DNA of 64,000 nucleotides from contig JAJLRJ010000002.1 of NCBI GenBank assembly GCA_024195265.1, positions 15,372,264 through 15,436,263 on the forward strand, in the 5' to 3' direction. Below, one piece after another: positions 10,279 to 22,900 of the stretch; within the stretch, counting starts at the first letter, position 1; the number at the start of each line of letters is the position of its first letter. Origin of the DNA: Dendrophyllia cribrosa (lineage: Eukaryota > Cnidaria > Anthozoa > Scleractinia > Dendrophylliidae). A model generated the notes under the pieces. That model worked only from the letters and a program-made list of their open reading frames with translations. It was not told where the DNA came from and made no database searches. Position numbers and translations under genes: made by a program.

Positions 10279-13200
10279 ATGATGATGAAGATCTATTTTC
10301 TTTGCATTTTTGCAATAGTTACTTTGCCTAACGGTAAGTAAAATTGTTATTATTTTTTTTTTTTATAAATGTGCTGTTGAACTTGTCTTGTAAAGTTTCT
10401 GCCTTTCATATTGTTATCGCGTTGAATTGAGTCAATAATAAATTTCAGGAGATCAAAACAAGCTTCTTTTGATACAAAATATAGTTAAAAAGAACATAAC
10501 TGGATAAATTTGAAATTGATATAAAATACTAAGCCATTAAATACTTAAATATCACTATGTTGCTAACTGATATTTAAAAATTAATCTATTGCTAAACGAA
10601 CGGTATTGATTCAATCGGTAATACACCATCATGAGATGAGAATCATGGGAGACTTTTGCTGACGGTATAAATCAGTTACAAAGATTTCTGTATCCGTCCG
10701 GTCCATACGCGAATGTTACCCATTAGCGTGGTAACTCAAAATCTTAAAAATCTATGTGGAAAAGTTGCTTCTTTTGTTAAAAACAGAATAGAACACCTGT
10801 TCAATCTATTGTCTTTCACTACGTTCAGCTGAATGGAATACATATGTCTATGACACGCTAAATGAATATACAACTGTGTAGTGAGCCGGGGTAGGGAGAG
10901 GCCGACCGGCTGTACTTGATTTGGCTTTATTTGATTTAAGAACAAAAACATGGGAATCCAAAACACTTTTCGTTTTACAATAAGTATATAACTACCACAG
11001 TGTAAACAAGTAACGAGCTGTAAGGCCCGGTTCAAACGTCGAACTTCACATGTGCCGAATCTAATGCAAATGAGCAAGAACAATAGATTTTGCTCATTTG
11101 CATTAGATTCAGCACATGTGAAGTTCGACGTTTGAACCGCGCCTCATGAGACTCAAAATATAAGAAACAATGCGACTACATGCCTTACGCGATAAACCGG
11201 ACGATGCCGAACCAAAAACGAGTCGGCGTGTAGTCAAATAACTTCCCTGCCCTGGAGGTTAGGAAGAGCTAATAATAGCGTGCGGAGGGCGGGTGGGAAG
11301 TTAGTTTGTAACTGGTGGCGTCAATGGATTAACCGCGTGGAATTAGCAATATCACTAGCTCGAATTCCCAATAACATTGCCATGCCGCAATGTCAAGAAA
11401 TACGAATAATTATTGCCCAAAGGAGGCGGTTATTCGGGTGCAGGAGAGACAAATTACTGTTTCACGTTTAATGGAGCATTTTAGTCTGTATGGAACTTAT
11501 TGTCTTTAAAATGTTCGACGTCAAGTTTTTAAAATTATACTAAACATTAAGCTTACTTTTGACTCGGAATTGATGTTGTAAAAAAACCTTTTCTACTAAT
11601 TAGGGTAAATTCAGGAGCGGCACGTTAAATAATTATAAACATGTTGAACGCGGTTGTTGTCCTCTTATAAATGTATTGTAGCTCAGTGTCTTTTTTTGCA
11701 TTTTGTTTTCAATTTTTATCGCAGGAGACGAGAAGCGCAAATCATAGTTTGGTTACATGATAATAAATTCATATTGAAACAATATAGATATTAGTGGCTT
11801 TTATTCCATAAAAAACGTAACTCTTTGCCAGTTTCAAAGGGCGTGAGACAAAATGTTTCTGAGACGTTCAGTACTGCTGTTAATTAAAACATAATGCAGG
11901 TTGCTTTGTAAATTGTTATTTTTTTATGTAAAAGAAGCCTAAGGCGAATAGATCAATAGGCCATTTCCGAGTTGCCTTTAGCCTCTCTATCAAAGCGAGG
12001 CTAGGTACGAAACCTTTCATATGAAAATAAGTTTCCAAAAGGTCTTGATGTTAGCAGGCAGGTTATAATTTTAAGAAAAACGACAAAACGTTTTAGTTTG
12101 AAAAACATGTTTCGACAGCAACTTCTGTCATCTTCAGTTAATAAGTAATGTACAAAGCGTTGACAGTGAATATATAAGTGGGAACAAATTTGCATTTGTT
12201 CCCACTTATATATTCACTGTCAACGCTTTGTACATTACTTATTAACTGAAGATGACAGAAGTTGCTGTCGAAACATGTTTTTCAAACTAAAACGTTTTGT
12301 CGTTTTTCTTAAAATTGAAAATAAGTTTCATTTGCATGTGAATGAAAACTCATTTTCATATGAAAGGTTTCGCACCTAGCCTCGCTTTGATAGAGAGGCT
12401 AAAGGCAACTCGGAAATGGCCTATTGATTCAAGATAAATGTTCTGAAATTTACATTTGAAAAAGGTTTTTGAAAAGACCAACTGCACCTTAAGAAAGTCC
12501 TTCTAGTTAAGTAAGCATTTATTTTTATGCATGGTCACACTACAGCATTCATCTCAGTCAAAAGTTAGACAATAAACCACATTACATTACTCAACATTTG
12601 ATTTAGAAGATTACATGTAATGGTTTTCTGTAGTTATAGATATCGGACTTTGCTTTGAGAAATTTCGACTTAGCTGTGCATTCATATTTTAAGGTGAAAT
12701 TCAATGCCTTGGAAACGGTAAGTCCGCATGTTTTTTTCTTGACGCGACCAATTATTTAATGCGAATGATCTATATCAATAATATATGTACCTTAATGCCT
12801 TTTAGTTTCTTTTTTTGTGGGGTTAAGAATTTACGAAAATTTTGACGGTAAATCTTGGGCGATATTTCGTGATGAGACGAGTACAAAACTACAAGCAATA
12901 CTAAGCCTCCTCCTGCCCAAAACCGCGCAGAGGTTTCAAATGGAATGTGCAGAAACGTAACAAAACGCAAATCATCGATCAGCGGCTCCGATTTTTGGTC
13001 AATAACAATAATTCCATTCACGCTGCCTTTACACCCACACAACCATGCAGTTAAAAATTGAAAATCGCTCTTTTCATTGTAATTTGCACTTTCACTCGTG
13101 CAAAATATTATTTTACAGTTGTGTGCTTGGTACCGGTTGGCTGTTTTTCACATGTAAATCATGCTGAACAAAAACTGGTTAACAAGAGAACAACATGATT

Positions 13201-14833
13201 CAGTTACATAAGAAATGCAGAAGGTTTGTATCAAAACAAGGTCAGTTTCAGCTTCACTTCAACCAAGAGAAAATGTAAGAGAGCAAATCTCACATACGGG
13301 TGACTCTTCTAATGAAAATCATTTTTATCTATTACTAGTTCTGTGTCATACTGCGTGGGGAAGCGTGGTCATTTGATTGGTCAGTTTGAATGACGTCATG
13401 TAATCGCGTTCAAAGAACGCAATCCTAATTTCGTGTTGGTTGTCCTGTGGTTTATGTGCATTAAAATTTGAGATTTTTTGGTAGACGGTCTTCCAAATGG
13501 CCGCTCCTATTGGTTTTTTTCAGGGGCTCATTTCCGCCGAAAATTCCTTCCAACGCGTCTCCATAATCTGTGATTACTGCTAGTTTTAGAGTTGGCGTGT
13601 TTGTTGATTTTTCACAGCCTTTCACGCAACACGCGATTTTCCTTCGCTTTACAAGCAAAATACTTGCAGCAATGATGAGAGAGCTGTATGATAAATGATA
13701 TCTGATCTCTGTGAAATAGAGACTGCAACGGTCATGGGATTGTTAATGCAAATAAACTTTACAGCATGGGCGCAAGCGTATTATTATATTTAAAGTAGAA
13801 TCGTGGGGCATGTGGTTCTGTTTTCTTAGATAATTTTCTCTCGCTTACACTTAAAGGCCAGGTGACTAAGTATACGTAGACAACTATATTGGACTATTTG
13901 CACTTTGTAAGTTCAACGGGCCAGCAAACGACCCCAGACACCACCGAAATGATCCGCAAATTGTAACGCACAAAACATGGCTCAGACTTTTGTTTGGCGG
14001 CGTGCGAAGATTACTCTCAATAAACAAAGTAATATTTGTTTTTCAGCGATGGCAATCCGCTGTTACGATTGTGTACCAGGATTGGATGATAACTGGTGTG
14101 AATTGGTCTCAAATGTCACCGACTGTGACAAAACCCCAGGAGCACCCCCAGGGGAGAAATTTGATGCATGCGCAAAAGGTTCTTACGAAATAGAGTATGG
14201 AGGTGAAAAGAAAACCATGAAGTACATGTCATGCGCAGTAAAGGTACTATATTTATGCTGTGTTGAATTATAAAAGAACAGCAGCTCGTAATCTAACGAT
14301 CCCATAGCACTATTTATAGATCATTCCCGCTGACACCAGATTAGCTCACTTCGTTTTCAAACATGGCAGCTAAACACACACGTCATTGTTCGTCCGCTGA
14401 CAAACACGCCTATACTGCAGGCTTCATAAACTAATACACGCATCTATTAGATGAAAATCCCTCCCTCTCCTTGCAGGGAATAGGTTGGGCACCCTGTTAG
14501 CAGTGTTCCCTGTTGCAGGCTACAGGTTTGATAACCTGTTAGCAGAGTCCCGACCCCTCTCCTAGCAGGGTACAGGTTTGGCTAGCTTTGTTTGATTTTG
14601 ACTCTTTTTATGTTCAGTCCTTGTGCAACACAGTGAAGGAATGGGCTTGCAATAACACGCTGTGGGAAAAACTGGGAATAACTGTGACTAAATGCGACCT
14701 CAAATGCTGTTCTGAAGACAAGTGTAACTCCCCTGATGTTTATCTTGGTGACACTGGAACTTCCAAGGCTGCATCGTTCATCCCAGAATTTCTGGGTGTA
14801 GCTACGATTTTTGTACCATTTTTCGTTCACTAA
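10279..14833 (+). CDS. LU2: Ly6/uPAR GPI-anchored protein, 3 exons
   Basis: The exons are 10279-10333, 14047-14243 and 14618-14833, giving a predicted 155 residues. Three in-frame ATG codons open exon 1 (MMMKIYFLCIFAIVTLPN); the first is used here, and the choice changes only the first two residues. The domain begins AIRCYDC, has an NVTDC sequon, 12 cysteines and a KCCSEDKCN end, then a short stalk and a hydrophobic tail (FIPEFLGVATIFVPFFV) fitting a GPI signal. Intron 1 is 3.7 kb and full of inserted elements; intron 2 is 374 bp. The closest relative by eye is LU3 in exon 2 (both have the DCD...PGAPPG stretch that LU1 lacks). Confidence 0.9.
11024..11143. mobile_element. Palindromic MITE in LU2 intron 1
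   Basis: The arms begin GGCCCGGTTCAAACGTCGAA and return as TTCGACGTTTGAACCGCGCC, with about 50 bp of near-perfect pairing. The flanking triplets are TAA and TCA, so a 3-bp target duplication is possible but not clean. Confidence 0.75.
11955..12425. mobile_element. MITE, AATAGGCCATTTCCGAG family, copy 2 (interrupted)
   Basis: It has the same termini as the copy at 8636-8812, but is split by a 281-bp insertion at 12036-12316. The left half is 11955-12035 and the right half 12317-12425 after the duplicated target. Confidence 0.88.
12036..12316. mobile_element. Palindromic insertion with 13-bp target duplication
   Basis: The insert is bounded by GAAAATAAGTTTC at 12023-12035 and again at 12317-12329. 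The sister MITE at 8636-8812 has this site only once (one base different), which confirms the duplication. From 12067 to 12316 it is a nearly perfect palindrome centred near TTGC. Each arm carries CTGAAGA, a GACAG/CTGTC stem and GAAAC, the order of a hammerhead core (12246-12274 on plus, 12109-12137 on minus). A long target duplication and hammerhead motifs are known from Penelope-like elements and retrozymes; assignment to them is inference. Confidence 0.8.
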
Positions 14834-14892
14834 GACTAAGGCCTGTTCTCATTGCATATCAAGTATTTGACGTATTTCTAGAGTGTTTACTA

Positions 14893-15180
14893 GAGCAGTT
14901 TTCAATTGAGTGTCGAAAGTAATTACACAATTGCTTTGGTTTGGCATTGCTACACTTTGTGATTGGCTAAAAAAATCTCGCGCCACTTTCTCGACCAATC
15001 AGAAGTAAAACCAAAACCAATCGTGACTTGCTTGCACGCGTTTTCCCGCGCTTGGCGCCGCCGCGCCGACATGTAATTGCTTCGAGCTCTGATTGGTTCA
15101 TTGGATTGTTTACGACTTCTGTGATTGGTCAGAGTAATTACTTTGGTTTTGGTTTTACGACACTCAATTGAAAACTGCTC
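14893..15180. mobile_element. TIR element with TA target duplication
   Basis: GAGCAGTTTTCAATTGAGTG at the left and CACTCAATTGAAAACTGCTC at the right are perfect inverses, and TA flanks both sides. This resembles Tc1/mariner-type non-autonomous elements. It lies just 3' of LU2. Confidence 0.85.
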
Positions 15181-15268
15181 TATAACCTAATCGTAATTAT
15201 TATTATTCGACTGTGACGTCATGTTACTTTATTAGGGAAAGAGAACACGCAAAATATCCCAGCGTATT

Positions 15269-15415
15269 CAGGGACCGCGGAGGGGGAGGGGCTGGTAGGG
15301 CCGCGGCCCCACCACTTTTTTGCGCCCCCGCCCCCACTTTTTTTCGATTTTCAATATGAAAAAAATATTTTCAATTGTCAGCCCTCCCACTTTTCACCTT
15401 GCTCCGCGGTCCCTG
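15269..15415. mobile_element. CAGGG-ended MITE with 5-bp duplication
   Basis: CAGGGACCGCGGAG and CTCCGCGGTCCCTG are inverted ends. GTATT occurs at 15264-15268 and 15416-15420. The interior is GC-rich, with homopolymer runs. The CAGGG end recalls hAT-type elements, although a 5-bp duplication is short for them. Confidence 0.8.
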
Positions 15416-16119
15416 GTATTACACAGTAAATTGTCGTATAACACCTTAGCATCCTGGTTTGGAAGCACAGAAGCTATAGTAAAAGGAATTTCAGTCGAAT
15501 AATAAATCCCTTTCTCGATGGTTTAACAGATAATACACGCTGACATTTTGCTCATTGCTACACAACTCGTAAAACATCTGGGCGTATTACCTGTTAAATA
15601 AACGAATAAGGTGTATTCATTGTTTATAGTTATTTATTCAGTTCTTGTTTGCAGTATGATAGACTTTATTTGAGAAATACAAAATAAACGTTATAATCAA
15701 ATTGTAATCACATATTAAACTCCAAAATAAATTTTGAAATTTTACTTTCAAGTCAATTCCCTTCGAGAGTTATTTAAGGTGGAAAACGAAAGTCTCTAAT
15801 AATTTTCATCACTTACACTTATAAGACGGACCAATACAACAATTCTTTATCAGTTGATGCTACAATATTGGTATCAAACGGATGCCCAGTCATTGGCGAA
15901 CAAGTTATGGTCATCGTCATGACGTAACAGGTTGCCATAGTAACAGTATAACCTGTTAAACACACATTTAATTTTAGCTGTAAGTGCTTATAACTAAAAA
16001 ACGAGCACGGTAACCCCCATGTTTTATTATCAAATTGCAATTAGTATGTTAAGATACAACTTTTTGCAAAGTTTAAATAAATTCTTGGGGAGGGACTGGA
16101 GCCGATTGATACCTTGTAT

Positions 16120-16906
16120 CACAGGCAGCCCAAGCTTATTATGTGATGTTTACGCAACGAACGATTTGTAGACTTTGTATGGGAAATCCATTTTAGTCTT
16201 ATATATGCTAAAATAAAGCTTTAATGTGGAAATAAACTTCACTTACCTCAACATTGTGTTTTCGTTGGCCAATTCAAAATAACGCGATTTCGACTCTGCG
16301 GGTGGGGGTGGGGGCAGTGTGTGTATTGACTGGCGACGAAATTTGTCTTTTGCCTCCCTTGACAGTCTACTTATTGCGCGTGGTTGTTATTTTGAATTGG
16401 CCAAAGAGAGTGCAGAATGTCGTATGATCGTGGTCACGCTCCAGCGGCCGTAGTCACTCTACTAGCTGAGCGGCCGGGAAGATTGCAGAAAACCGAATAT
16501 TATTTGAAATTTCTCTCCCTAAAATCGCAGTGCGATCGCCGAGACGAGTCGATGTGATAGGAAATTTATGTGGCCTTATGGCTGTGGTGTTTTTATGGCG
16601 ATTCGATCCGTCGCTTTGTGATGAAAGAGCGATTGTGGGACGAGGTCGCCGGGAGTCACCGGCCTTGCTTCGCTTTATTAATGGAAACGACAACCAACGA
16701 CATCGCAAAAACTCGTAAGCCACAAAACCGTCTAAAATGGACATTATTTGCGCCCAAATTGCATACAAGACACAACGAAAACACAATGTTGAGGTAAGTG
16801 AAGTTTATTTCCACATTAAAGCTTCATTTTAGCATATATAAGACTAAAATGGATTTCCCATACAAAGTCTACAAAAACATCACATAATAAGCTTGGGCTG
16901 CCTGTG
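16120..16906. mobile_element. 787-bp TIR element, 7-bp target duplication CTTGTAT
   Basis: The ends CACAGGCAGCCCAAGCTTAT and its inverse open two long arms (about 150 bp, to about 16273, and from about 16775). CTTGTAT flanks at 16113-16119 and 16907-16913. The 500-bp middle is GC-richer than the arms and contains overlapping frames on both strands (for instance 16454-16786 on minus) without recognisable domains; a captured host fragment is possible. Confidence 0.82.
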
Positions 16907-17009
16907 CTTGTATTAGTTCGGATGATCGCGTCATTGGGCGGTGACGTTAAGCCGTTAAACCTTGTCTCCTACACCTTCTCATTCTAAAAATAGTAGGTGA
17001 CGTTAAACA

Positions 17010-17290
17010 AGTAAATAAGAAGCAAAGGAACGCTAACGAAAATGCTGCTGGTCTACGTAGGACCGGGAGAAGATCTTGTCAGCCAAAAATAGAGATACAA
17101 TCAAAGTATAAAGCAAAGTTGATACTACGTAGAACATTAATATTTAACGCGACAACGACATGATAGAGCCCAAACTGAAAGCCAAAATGCAACCGTGGAC
17201 AGCTGTTTCGACTTGGTTGGGTCTCGTCAGGAAGGTGTAACAGCAAAAAGATAGAACGCCAATTCTCTACCAAAACGCACGCGGTGATGA
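17010..17290 (-). repeat. Hammerhead-bearing repeat, copy 1
   Basis: This is related over about 250 bp to 22086-22620. On the minus strand it reads CTGACGA, then GACC-CAACCAA-GTC (stem II, slightly broken), GAAAC, a self-complementary ACAGCTGT (stem III) and GTC before CACGG (17193-17235). These are the conserved parts of a type I hammerhead ribozyme in the right order. Stem I is poor in this copy. Confidence 0.6.
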
Positions 17291-18529
17291 CCACAGATGA
17301 GCTCTACGTAGTACGTATCAGCCTTGCTTTATACTTTGATGACCCACATCACGGTTCGAAAAGAGTAGGGTCGGGACGTAGACCCCGGTGCGTGATCTGG
17401 CCTTTCCAGTTCTTTCACTTCACTTCACATATTATGGGTTGGGTGGGTAATAGTGAGATCAAAATGGACTGACAGTGGTAGCCAGTGACGCCTTTATATG
17501 AGCTGCCGTCCGATCTCACTGTGAATACAATGTAAAGCGAACACGTATGTTGTCCGCTCGTTCATCCGCGACTCTTTCTTTCTCTCTCTTTGTTTATTAT
17601 TGGACTTTTAGTTCAGTTGACTATAGATATTCTTTCCCATCGGCTTAAAAAGATCGAAGGCGATACAGTATCAGTCATACGTTCGGGTTAACAATTAAAA
17701 GTCTCAAACCAAAACGGATTTTTACCGCAAGTTAACTGTCGTGTAAACTTTATTAGGCGGCTCGGATACTGAAAAGAGAATCTCTGAGTGCACCAAGGTC
17801 TCTCCCAGCAACCGATATATCATGCATCGATACCGAAACCGAGTTCAATATGTTTATCACCGCGGTTTGTGTTCTATTTCTTATCGAGTCCTAAATGTCG
17901 TTTAAATGTTTAGATTGGCTTTGTCCACCTACATTTTTCTTTGCGAGACACCTGCCTTTGTGACATTTGGGTCTACTTGTTCCCCGGAACACGCGATGTG
18001 GCACGCGTGATTCGGGTGACAAGTGAGTACCAAAGTACGGAACCTTATATGGTAAACGGGTCATTGTGTAATCTATTTGCGACTGCATTCTTGCAGTCGT
18101 CATTTAGTTTGCTACACCGTGCTGACGAGTTCCAATAAGAACGAAACAGCTGTCTACGGTTGCAACCCTACTTTATCGGTTTCTGTTGTATTGGTGTCTC
18201 GCAAAGTCAACTTTTTTACGTAGTCAGATCAGCCTTGCAGTTTATTGTATCCTTGTGTTCCCTCGACTGTTTGGTTTTTGCAAATGTTTAAGCTCGGTTT
18301 TATCTAGTTGTTTAAAGGAACATCGTCCCGCCGAAATACTGAACGAAATTGTGCTTACTCAATTTCCATTTTATATCGACAATCAATGCCACCAAATTAA
18401 TATACAACTAAATTGGATAAAAACGATGACGATTCTATAGAGCAAAACAGAGCAGTAATTGGGAGTAAAAGTGCAGGATAACAATGATTGAAGTGGATTA
18501 CAGTTCATCGATTTTGATTTCGTGACAGG
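17291..18529. other. Intergenic region, no gene seen
   Basis: Short frames only, none with domain features or splice partners. A pyrimidine-rich tract (TTTCTTTCTCTCTCTT) lies near 17575. I see no clear element boundaries. Confidence 0.35.
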
Positions 18530-18997
18530 CGCCGGGGGTACTCCCATATATGAGCTATATAGGTATGTACCGCTGTGAAGGGTATGGTTAAGTTTTCAGG
18601 CAGTTTAGTCTGGGATTGGGTATAGTAATCAGAGATTTTTGGTCTAGAATAGGGTATCATTTTCCGCGAAACTGATCAGTTGCGTGAAGAATTTAGTCTA
18701 GACGAGGTTTACTGGCAAATGGCATTTAAAAATTGGTACGGCGAGCTCTCTGTACGGCATTCCTTCTGACCCCTGGCATCTTAGACTGTGATAGTGAACG
18801 AGTTTCTGGAAAATAGCGTGTCAGGAATAAATCTAGGATAGGGTAGGGTTTTTCGGTGTTTAGTCTAGAATAGGGTTGCAAAATGCAGCTAAAATGGTCT
18901 AGTATAGGTTAAAAAAAAATTTGCAGAGTTCCCAAAAATTTGCAGAGTACCCGCCCTCGGGTCGGGGGGGGGGGGGGGGGGGGGGGGGAGGGGGGTT
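18530..18997. repeat. Dispersed repeat with AGGGTAT words and poly-G end
   Basis: It starts GGGGGTACTCCCATATATGA and contains degenerate words such as TCTAGAATAGGGTAT. It ends near a G run at about 18966-18989 beside TACCCGCCC. A relative lies at about 50485-50903 inside the insertion upstream of LU5. Confidence 0.6.
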
Positions 18998-19108
18998 TAC
19001 TCTGCAAAGGGCAGAGTTATTTTGTCTTTTTAGTTCATATTTCTTTGCTTTCCTCACTGTTTCTTCAGTTTAAGATAATAAAGTAAGCTCCCGGCCATAA
19101 TCATAAAA

Positions 19109-19148
19109 ACACGATATATTTCAACCGGGAGGTTGAAATATATCGTGT
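19109..19148. repeat. Perfect hairpin
   Basis: ACACGATATATTTCAACC and its exact inverse are separated by only a few bases. It may be a remnant of a palindromic element; no role is inferred. Confidence 0.7.
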
Positions 19149-19168
19149 AAAGTGTAAATAAAGGTTCC

Positions 19169-19578
19169 TTAAGGTGGCTCCATATGAGTTTTTTGGCGCG
19201 CGAGGCATGAGCACGGAAATGGCGTGAGTGTTTTGATGACGTCACGAAAATAAAGGGTTTATCGATTTTTTTTATGTCTTTGTCAGATGGGACTTAATGA
19301 ATGTTTATTCTGTTTTACCAAAAATCGTGAACATTTACCCGCGTGTAAAAACCGAGAAAAGCCGTCGAGAGGTTTGCTAGCCGTGAACAACAAGCCAAAC
19401 ATCTCAATCATTGGTTGCCATGGGAACAAGACAAGACTGCCAAATTAGACTTCTACGTAAGCTACGCGTATGTGTATATTATGCCTAGTATCGCGAAACA
19501 AAACTCCCGAAAGACAGCAATAAGATCATGTATATTTTATTTGGAAGATTGGCCAATAACTAGATGGAGCCACTTTAA
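19169..19578. mobile_element. TTAA-bounded TIR element (TTAAGGTGGCTCC)
   Basis: The left end TTAAGGTGGCTCCATATGAG is mirrored by a right end AGATGGAGCCACTTTAA with small mismatches. It resembles two other elements here that begin TTAAGG (32881 and 54623). TTAA target sites are typical of piggyBac and Kolobok transposons; no transposase is present. Confidence 0.65.
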
Positions 19579-19940
19579 TCAATCAATCAATCAATTGACT
19601 TTATTTAAACACGGTAAAAACGGCTCAGTAAAACTGGTTTTCAGACATGCCGTGCACTTAAATATAATCTAATCTAAATGAAAACAAAAATATATAATAT
19701 ATATATATAGTGGCAAAACTGTTACACTATACTGGTTTAAATAATACTAATAAGATTAATAATAATAAAAAACACTATCTTACATCATAATATCCTCTAT
19801 AAGGACATGTCCGGTATAATTCCGTCATTCGGTAATGTTCGACAATGTTCGGAAAGAACGTACTTCGGAAAAATTCTCCAGATAATAAACGTACAGGGCT
19901 TTTTTGTTCTAGAATCAATACAGTGCAGACTCTTTCCAAG

Positions 19941-22900
19941 ATGGGGAACTATTTTCTCTGCATTTTCGCATTGGTTACCTTGCCACTCAACGGTAAGTTA
20001 AATTCTTTTATTTGATGATATGTTTTTAAGGCAAAAATATTTCAAACGTTTGAAGTCGTTGTAGAGCTTAAGTCTTTCCTACTGTTATCAAGTAGAAATC
20101 ATGATGCACAGACCAAAGTAATTCATTCGCATATTATTTCTTCAACAACCAAACCGATGGCCATAACACAAAAAATACTCTTGTATTTGACTTACCTCAC
20201 GGTTGTATAAAAATATTACACTATTTTTATTTCATCGACAAAAGTACTTGAAATCTCTTTAACACCAAAATGATAAATTAATCAACTTTATTTAACTGTA
20301 GTAACTATAATAACTGCGTCAAAATTCGTCTTTTCCGACTTTAGTAGCTATGGTATATTCGAGATTCCAGAGATTAAAGAAAGAGTTTATTCAGTACCTC
20401 CCCGGGTTATTATCCTTAGGTAATTTTCAGTTTTTTTACCTGTGTGTTTTGGTTTATGCGTGTCTAACAAAATACAGTAAATATGTTTGAATGGAGTGAT
20501 ATCTCTACCCACGTTATTTTAAAGCGTTAGCCTTATTCACACAAATCATGGAAATTGGCAAAATTTATCTCGATTCACTTTTGAAATCAATTCAAATAAA
20601 AAATCCATGAAATAAATCCAAACAAGGCCTCAATCACAAATCGTGATAAAATGAACGTACTCCGAAATATAATAATGATAAATGTTTAATTTAAATTGTT
20701 ATTTGTCATGTATGGAAAGAGTGATGGAAAGTTTAGAAGATGAATGACCAAATAACGAAAATAAAGACTTCCCCCCAAATTTCTAATAAGGCTATATTTC
20801 GTTTTGGAAATGTTGCTTCTTCTTGTTAAAAAAGGATGGTTGCTCTACCCCGGCTAAGCGTATGTACTTTCAAAATTTAAAATGATGCTAAACTTCTGCT
20901 AGAATGTATCGATATACTTACTGTTTATTCGGCAAATTTATACCTGTACTCAGCTGCGCTGCATAGTTTACAGGCATAAGCAAACCCTAGAAACCGCATA
21001 TATTTTTCGTATCGGGAACTGATAATTATTTGTGTTTGCTGTGTCAAGATAAAACCCAAGAATCGAACGGAGACACAAATTTCTGCTAATTTTGCCGTCA
21101 AAATCGATCTTGTTACGTGTCTGTCACGCAACTTATGAAAGTTATCTAGACTGATGTCGCTTCGTCCGGAAAGACTTCGCCGTTTCAGAATCCGTCGCCC
21201 GAGTCGAACATTTTCGGTTTTCGGCTTGGGAATAATATTTTCACCTGACACGTAACAAGATTGCACAACGCAAGATCCATCTGCAAATTGAAGTTAGCCG
21301 TTATTTTAAAAAGCCCGAAAGACATATTTATATCACGGGAAACCCCAAAATAATAGTCTAGTTGTTTAAAATTAATATACCAATGCTCTGAGAGTAAAAA
21401 TAGGTGTCTTGGGCTACAGATGGCCAGGATCAGTGGAATTGAATTGCAATTTTTTCAAGTTTATCAGCTTATGTTTCGGAAAAGTCGCTAAAACTCAGAT
21501 TATGGTTGGTTCATTATCTCTTTGAAAATTCACTTGATATCTTTCTCTTTGCGTTCTTTAAGCATTTCGTGTTTGACAAAGGTACTTAGTTTTAATTTGG
21601 GTCAGTTTTGACCTCAAAACGTCAAAATCCCTATGACACAGCTTCTTTAAAGGAGTTTGATATCAGCAAGATTTCGAGACCGAAAGCTATTCGTTTGCAT
21701 TTTAATCCGTTTTTTTTTCATACATTTCCTGTAATTTTCCTGCTGATGAATTTACAGAGAATAACGGGGAAAACACGTTTGAGAATAACAGTGGAAGCCG
21801 AAAGGCCATTGATAAAATTTTTTGAACTCATTTGTTACAGTCGAGTACAGATTTGTAGCTTTCAATTATATTGCCCTGATTTCCCATGACCCCCATATCA
21901 AAAACGAAGTGGTCTATGCTCGGAAGATTTCGGAATCGTATATTACTAAGTCTTCGGGTAACCTTCGCAAATTTTCGGGCAATATTCGGCAAACGTAAGT
22001 GTTACTTGTGGGAGATCACTCAGAAGGCGGCTTCACTTTTGTCTTTAAATTGTTCTCGTGTAACTTGTAGCCCTTTTTTGGCTAAACAGAAATAAGAAGC
22101 AAAGGATCGCGAACGAAATGCTGCTGGTTTATGCAGGATCTGGAGAAGATCTACTAAATAAAAAATAGGAATACAAATAAAGTAAGCAAGGCTGATACTA
22201 CGTAGAACATTTAACATGACAACGACACGATAGAGCCCAAACTGAAAGCCAACATGCAACCGTGGACAGCTGTTTCGGCCTGGATGGGTCAGTGGCGGAT
22301 CCAGGGGGAGGGTCGCGGGGTCCGGACCCCCCCCCCCCCCCCCTTTCAGACCAGTGTCTCCTTGTGATTCATAAAAGCAATAGAATAAAATTGTTTTATA
22401 CGTAGTTATTTCACTTCCATCACTTGACCGATTGTCAATTTTTTGACTTAATAAACGCTTTTCGAGCTTCAGGAATGCTGGAAATGGCGTTTCAGAGGGT
22501 GAATTGGGAAACATTTTCCGGGGAGGCATGCACCCGGACCCCCCTTTCAGAAATTCCCAGATCCGCCCCTGTGGGTCTCGTCAGCACACGGTGTAGCAGC
22601 AAAAAGATAGAAAAACCAGCGCGAACACTAAACTGCGTATTGCAATGGAACTTCCATGTGCACTGAACCACCTCCCGTAAACGACCACTTTTCCAAAACA
22701 CCAATTTTTTCCAGTCAAATCACTATAGTCGAAACCTCTCGTAAACGACTGCGAACTCTTTCAACGCAGGTGATTTACATTTTTCTATTGTTTTTAACCT
22801 CTGGTAAGCGACCACTCGGCCATATTTCGATGTCACTGTACTACAGATGCAACGAAAATTTTGTCCTTCGCATCAAAACCTCAATATGATACAATATTTT

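Noticed and set aside
16454..16786. Minus-strand frame of 110 codons
   Set aside because: It lies within the 787-bp TIR element, with plus-strand frames overlapping it; no recognisable motif.
18966..18989. Long G run (also near 25471, 27190, 50489 and the C run near 50879)
   Set aside because: Homopolymers at repeat ends; length is unreliable and no function is supported.
22020..22529. Minus-strand frame of 169 codons
   Set aside because: It runs across a MITE boundary with its homopolymer run and a repeat; the composition is that of repeats and no domain is seen.
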